64,000 bases of DNA from Chrysopilus asiliformis (lineage: Eukaryota > Arthropoda > Insecta > Diptera > Rhagionidae): contig OZ035960.1 in NCBI GenBank assembly GCA_964034945.1, forward strand, positions 28,011,487 to 28,075,486, written 5' to 3'. The notes below the pieces were generated by a model. The model saw only the letters and a program-made list of their open reading frames with translations. It searched no databases and had not been told where the DNA came from. Below are positions 58,286 to 64,000 of the stretch, piece by piece; position 1 is the stretch's first letter, and the number at the start of each line of letters is the position of its first letter. The position numbers and the translations under genes are program-made.

Positions 58286-59050
58286 TACAAATGTTCATGT
58301 CTCTAGCTCAATCTTTTCGAAAGTTCGGATTTCGTATCAGTTGCGATGAACAAAAAACTTTACTCTGCATTATTTGTCTTCGGGAAAAAATATGTAAAAA
58401 ACAATATTTTTTTTTAAATATCTTGAGAACCATTAAAGATACGTAAAGCAGTTACAGGAAAAATACAGGAAATTTTATATTCTTTGAATTTGGTTATATG
58501 CATTTTTATCTCAAAAGCGATTCGTTTCCGAGAAATTTTCAAAAAAAAAATTAATTTTTCTCAAATATGTTGAGAACCGTTAGAGATATGTACGTAAAAA
58601 CCGTTAAAGCATAAAATGTAGCAAATTTTATATCCTTTGAACTTTGTTATATTCCGTTTTTTTTTTTTTTTTTTCAAAACAGCGCAAAGTTTTCTAGTAA
58701 TTTTTAAAAAACTGTATTTATTCAAAACAAAATTGTACCCTTAGCTATAACAGGTTCGTCCTATACATTTTTTACTTCTCTAATTTTTTTAGTTGATTGT
58801 TACTTTTCCAAAATTGGATAGAAAACTATGATTTTCATAAAACTCATTCACAAAAAATTTCAAGTCGCTAGCTCAACGCATTCTTGAGTTATTTAAGATA
58901 CGTAAGACGGACAGACCGACAAACAAATGCACGGACATCCTCATGCAATAATTTTGCCAGAAACGAATTTCATACTAATCAGAAAGTTTATATCTGCCCC
59001 CGTTCTCGAGTCGGTCTTGGTACATGAATCTATAGCAGAGGAAAGTAAAA
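58286..59050. repeat. R1 tail then R2 copy
   Basis: TGTCTCTAGCTCAATCTTTT finishes R1; from about 58326 R2 begins (GTATCAGTTGCGATGAACAA), with two ATCTTGAGAACC/TGTTGAGAACC units, AAATTTCAAGTCGCTAGCTC, GACGGACAGACCGACA, CTCGAGTCGGTCTTGGTACA, ending AGCAGAGGAAAGTAAA. Confidence 0.75.
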
Positions 59051-60794
59051 ATATTAACCATAACTTCCTTATGGCTGCGATATTTTTGTAAAGTTTGAAG
59101 AATTTACTTTTAACTTCCTAAAATTGAAAGAGAGAGAGAACAAAAAAAATTGGTTGAACGTTTTTTATCCAGATTTATCGAAGAAAAAAAATACAAATAT
59201 ATATTGTAGATCGCCAGAAATCTCATATATTTTAAAAGTGCCATAAATTTCATTTTGGACTCATATTTGTCTCAAAATTGATGTCAATTTATATTGCTTT
59301 CCCCAAATTGCATCTATTCACCTTTTTGTTATTCTCAGTTGAGTAAAATCACGTCCACATTTCTAGATTTTTCCAATTTCCACTTTTCATTGCAATATTT
59401 CCACTTCGAGAAAAGTTAGTGAACCCATTACAGTCCATCTCGGCGCGCCTTCAATACATTCTCCGTCATATAGTCAGTCTACTGTCAAAATCAGAGGAGC
59501 ACCATTCAGGGAAGTCTGTCGTCATATCGGCGCGCATTCAATGGATCAAAACGAAATTGCTTTATTAGGCGTGAAGACTTGAAAACCCTTATCGACCGAC
59601 CAGAGTGCCACTCCTGTCTTATGACATATCATTTTAAAATGATGATGATGATGATCAAACTTTCTGATTCTTCATCCTACCCGCCCCCCATACATAGCCG
59701 AAAGATATATTGAAGAAAGAACCTATTTGCCTGAAAATCAGTGGCGGTTTCTGTTGGCCCCTTCATCAGACCCGTCACCAATGTCACCTTTTTGACATAT
59801 TGTTCATGACTTCCAATCACGTTTATCATTTCGACTATAAAATCGTGTATATACTAGGGCTCCTGCCATTCAGCATTTACCAATGGACATAAATGACATA
59901 GAAAATCATTCGACACATTTACACACCCATAACAAAATCGTCATTTGTTACCATATTAACCATAAATTTCATTTAAATCATTTAAAATTTTAATTTTCAC
60001 TCCCTTTGTCAACTCATTTCATCATCATTTCCTCAAAATAACCACTGAATAGAGTCACGAATTATATTTTCCATTTTAAAATTTTCCATTTATTAAATTA
60101 GCTATTTTTTCCGTTCCCGCATTCATTCCGTTTGATTACGATTAGTTGAAAAATTGAGTGAAAATTTATTGCTATCTTTTCTTAGCAGACTGGAAAGATG
60201 GTAATAAATTTTTGAAAACCAATTTTTAATGCTCAATTTTAAATTAAGGGATGAGTAGAAAATTGAATTTAATATGCATAAATCATATTTTGAAAGGAGA
60301 CCAGCTGCTTTGTAGTTAGTTTTGTGTTAAGAGACTTTCCTCGCAGACGGGAGACTTTTGAAAAATTCATTGCATTTTTAGACGCTGGCGAAATGTGCAA
60401 ATGCAAGGATAATGCAAAAAGACGTTAATAACCACCATCTAATATGCTTTGAACTCTGAAACAACTCTCACCGGATGCATTAATCACTTTCTCGTGCAAC
60501 TGATGCCACTCAACCGATCAATATATCACGTTCGAAAAGTGAACTCAATTTTAGAAAAGTATCTTTTAATCACGTTCAAAAAGTGTACTCAATCCGAATT
60601 AAGTTATTTTTAAAATTCTTTATTTATCTATTTTTCTTAATCTTTTTTTAAGTGTTAATCGTATGTTTTTGGATCAAACAATAAAATCTTTATCATTGGA
60701 TCGGCTTTTTTATAAATTTCAACAGCAAATCTCAATTGTTCTCAGGGTTCGAGTTTGGGGCACTTTGGCCTTAACCCAATAGTTTAATTATTTT
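59051..60794. other. intergenic/intronic DNA, no gene seen
   Basis: A short GC-richer duplication, TCGGCGCGC(C/A)TTCAAT, occurs at 59438 and 59528. (GAT)n at 59640. Otherwise featureless. Confidence 0.4.
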
Positions 60795-61112
60795 ACAAAT
60801 AACTATTTCGTTTGTGTGGGGAAGGGGGGAAGGAAGGATCCACTTTTTCCCGCTTAAGAACAAAAATTAATTAAACCTGGCCATTTACGAGAAACGCAAC
60901 TATACAAAATTTCAGGTCTCTAAATCAATCCTTTCGAAAGTTATGGTGTTCACGGACAGACAGACGGACGGACATGTGGAAATCAAAATCTTTGATCATG
61001 CGAAACACCCTGGTGTAATTCATTTTTGTGTCCGATGATTGGTTCAATTCGTTATACTAAATAGAATATATTTATATATGTATGATATATCATATAGAGT
61101 ATAATAACCGTT
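60795..61112. repeat. dispersed repeat R1, 3' half, forward
   Basis: CATTTACGAGAAACGCAACT, CAAAATTTCAGGTCTCTAAA, short GACAGACAGACGG tract, GTGTCCGATGATTGGTTCAA, terminal palindrome ATGATATATCATATAGAGTA. Confidence 0.78.
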
Positions 61113-62848
61113 CAAAAATCCATTTAAAAGTCCAAAAATGTCGTTATGTTTTGGAAAACCGGTCCTTTAGGCCCAGAAAGACCACGACCCCCCTCCTCAC
61201 TCTTTCTTAAGTTTGCTCCCCTAGTTATGCCGCTGTCCCAATATTAAGTGCAGCCCTGCTTTAAATATTATCCTCTTCAGTGAAGTGTTAAAAAAAACTC
61301 TCAAATTAGAAAAAAAAATGTCGACAAAAATTCTTTAAAATTAATTGGGAAACTCTCATGATGCCAATGGCACTTAATGTGACGCCAGTATTTAAAGATA
61401 TCTGATGGTAAGAAAATGTACTTAAAATGTCTACACCGTTGAATAACTTATTATCGTTTCATCTATCGTCCCTTCATCCCTTCCGTCTTCCTAACGAAAA
61501 TTGTAAGAAAAATTCTCTTATTCGGTTTTATTTCCGCGACAGAATACGATGAATGATTTACGATGGCAGGCAATTTTTCATGTTATTCAGCAGCAAATAA
61601 ATGTAATTTGATAAAAATTAATCAGACCGCATGTTTTAAGACAGCTCATAGTTTAGCAGACTCAGACTTGGACCAATGTGGCGGTATAGAAAGGAACGTC
61701 TTTGGTAGCCGAAGAAAGAAAGTAAATCGAGTCGTCGGGATTTTTCCCTGGTAATGGCAGAATTCCTGGGCCCATTATTATCGGACAACATAAAAGGAAT
61801 TTGATAAACCCTCGAAGGCACGGCATATGGCACTTGAAATATAAATTACTTTGTGCATAGTTCGACAAGGAGTTAAGGCTCAAGATGAATGATGTGGCGA
61901 TCGCTTAAGAGCCTTCATGTGGTAGCTTGTATTTATAACAAGTACAACTGAGAATTTCAAGAATCATAAATCCGAAATAGTGCTTAAAGCATAACCACAT
62001 GCATAGAACTAGGGTTCGCGGTGAGGTGCTTACAAGCAATGCAAGTGATCTCTTATGCATTATTATTCGTATTGGGATTTGAAAGCACATACAACTGAAA
62101 TGAAGAACATGAAGAATCGATTGATCGATTTGGACATGTAGATTTCGTAATCTACTCTCGAGAAGTTCTTATGATTTCACTGTTTGTTTATTTTATCTGG
62201 TTTCAAGAGATTGCAATTATTCAATAAGATTAATTCGAGATTGGCCACTTCAAGTCATAACCAAATATTGCTTTAATCAATCATATATAAAGTAAGTGAA
62301 AAATGATATGTTTATGTAACGACAATAATCTCAAGAGAATTCTGTGATTGGATTTTTCTCATTCAGAGTTCTGTAATTTAATCAAAATCATAATATGTAC
62401 AAACAAACAAATTTTAAGGAAAGAAACAGCGTTCGGTGACACTCAATTAATTGATTTTATTCAGTTTGTTATCAGTTTGGGTAAGTTTAAACAATTATAA
62501 ACAGTAAAGTTGTTTAAAATACAAAAAAAAATTCCGTACTTCGCGATACATTGTACAAAATAAATGACATTATCGAAAAAATCGGAAAATATTAAAGTTA
62601 GCTTCTAGAATTCTTAACTCAAAAACCACTCGACCAATTAGGCCAGAAATATTGACTTACATTCTCCAAATAAAGCAACCCAAAAGCAAAGAGGAAGCAC
62701 AACTTAATCCACCCAACGATGAGATGAGACCTTTCTTACATAATCAAACCTCATCTGATGAATATAAATGGTAAAATGTTGAAAGTTTTTATACAAAAAC
62801 ATAAAAAAAAACTCGAGAACTAATTGAAGTAGAAAATTGGAATCGGTC
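61113..62848. other. intergenic/intronic DNA, no gene seen
   Basis: No recognised ORF or repeat. ORFs at 61563-61754 (+) and 61636-61883 (-) are mutually antisense. Confidence 0.4.
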
Positions 62849-62950
62849 ATCCCAAGTAACCAAATAGGGCGTAAAGTGGTCGTGGCGACCATAAAGATTC
62901 GATGTTAAAGTCGCCACGACCACTTTACGCCCTATTTGGTTACTTGGGAT
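62849..62950. repeat. 102-bp perfect hairpin, 41-bp arms
   Basis: Arms 62849-62889 and 62910-62950 are exact inverted repeats (ATCCCAAGTAACCAAATAGG start), loop of 20 bases. Pairing continues outward as GGTC/GACC with one bulge. No base has diverged between arms, so the structure is young or maintained. Confidence 0.92.
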
Positions 62951-62964
62951 AGACCAGGCTTTTA

Positions 62965-63390
62965 TCAAAAGATAATACTCTTCCGAAAACAAGGAAAAAT
63001 TCAAACACCTCTTTCTCTCCCTCCCATACAAATATAAAAGATTTCTGCGATTTTCTCGAAAACGGCGCATCGCTTAGTTCTAAAACGCGCAAAGTTGGAA
63101 CATTCCTTCCCCCACCACCATTCAAATCAAACAGCTTTTTGCAATTTTCTCGAAAACGGTGAGTCATATTGAAAAATGTATAAACGTAAAATGTGTTTAG
63201 AATAGCATTTTACATAACTTACCCATACATCAAAATCCAATCGGACAGCTGCTTCCCCCCTCTCCCACACAAATGGATTTTTTTAAATAAACATTTTATT
63301 TGTCATCATATAGAGTATTTGACAATTGGCCCCTTCCTTATGTTTGTAACTTTCCTTATGGAATTGTAGCTTCCCTTATGTTTTTAAAGG
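62965..63390. repeat. dispersed repeat R1 fragment (reverse)
   Basis: Two internal starts (TTTCTCGAAAACGGCGCATC; TTTCTCGAAAACGGTGAGTC), CATACATCAAAATCCAATCG, ATAAACATTTTATTTGTCAT, TTGACAATTGGCCCC end block. Confidence 0.75.
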
Positions 63391-64000
63391 GATTTTTAAA
63401 TAACTCCAATTGCCACTTTCGCGCTTTTATACGTGCTCACCATTGCAGTGCGCGCCTGTACTTATATCGGGACATGGCCAATCGAGGACCGATTATAATT
63501 GAAAATAATTTCATTGATTTTTATTGAAAAGGCCGTTTAAAAGGTATTCATTTTCAATACTTAAGAAATTAAGGAGAAATAATGTAAAACCAAATTGAAT
63601 ACAACCCATATTGTGAATATTATAGCAAAGGATCTAATAAATTAAAGTTTAGCGCCCTCGACGAACTGAAGTTTTTTTTTTCTCTGAACGCCATCGATCG
63701 ATGATGAAGCTTTATTCGAGCTCAATTCCATGCCAAACGAACATTCATTCATTGATTCATTTATCGTATTTATCGATTTACTGTGCCATTGATGCAAAAC
63801 ATAAAATCGTAATAAAAAGTTTTTTATGTGCTCTATGAGCATATTATGTAGCTTTTCACCTCCTAAATACGGACTCCTTTCAAATCGAGACCAGTGAATG
63901 GGGCAATGAAAGTCGCTGAATGGATGTTGGGAAGACATGTCCGAGGGGGAAAAGTTTTCATTTTTTTTCTCCTAATATAAAGGAAGGTACTTTGCTTTCA
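63391..64000. other. window edge, no gene seen
   Basis: A 98-codon minus ORF (63642-63938) without recognisable motif. Could belong to a flanking gene outside the window, but nothing supports it. Confidence 0.35.

Noticed and set aside
62280..62480. TATATAAAG and an ATCAGTTTGGGTAAGT string suggesting a promoter plus first exon
   Set aside because: Spacing is wrong (over 150 bases) and no downstream coding exon is visible on the plus strand.

Overview
This is a strongly AT-rich piece of an insect nuclear genome, most likely a fly (Diptera). The genes have GT-AG introns. The two best-supported gene types are an insect digestive lipase family and a TRIM9 orthologue, and the non-coding DNA is packed with insect-type DNA transposons and dispersed repeats carrying (GACA/GACGGACA)n tracts. 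There is no operon-like organisation, no CRISPR array and no prokaryotic signal. I see no convincing tRNA or rRNA gene.

Layout. (1) 1-7.9 kb: two tandem minus-strand genes for secreted acid-lipase-like enzymes (Lip3 type), with identical intron positions and phases. The first is cut by the left window edge; the second is complete (425 codons, triad Ser194-Asp368-His399). Each has a TATA/initiator-like core promoter. (2) 8-38 kb: a repeat-rich intergenic tract. It holds non-autonomous hAT elements with exact 8-bp target duplications, a PIF/Harbinger-like element with a TAA duplication, a mariner (DD34D) with a broken transposase, a Tc1/mariner-like deletion derivative, several hairpin MITEs, and many copies of four related dispersed repeat families (called R1-R4 here). 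(3) 38.3-49.0 kb: the 3' half of a minus-strand Trim9 gene. Nine coding exons, including a 33-nt microexon, join in frame into 441 residues covering coiled coil, COS region, fibronectin III and SPRY. The RING/B-box exons are not seen and probably lie beyond the right edge or in a very long intron. Its introns hold a decayed piggyBac element, a Tc1-like transposase fragment, a MITE and a degenerate duplicate of part of its own last exon. (4) 49-64 kb: intergenic or intronic AT-rich DNA with more R1/R2 copies, a 915-bp foldback element, and a 102-bp hairpin with perfect 41-bp arms.

The host genes do not form one pathway: lipases act in extracellular fat digestion, while Trim9 is a cytoplasmic ubiquitin ligase of neurons. 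The rest is a record of nested transposition. Most interesting are the shared core of the R1-R4 repeats with GTCY-type microsatellite tracts and terminal palindromes, an 11-site cluster of forkhead-type motifs, a Trim9 exon relic and a possible alternative Trim9 3' exon, and a deletion-derivative hAT whose only intact ORF is the transposase dimerisation domain. I did not find a clearly new multi-gene system.
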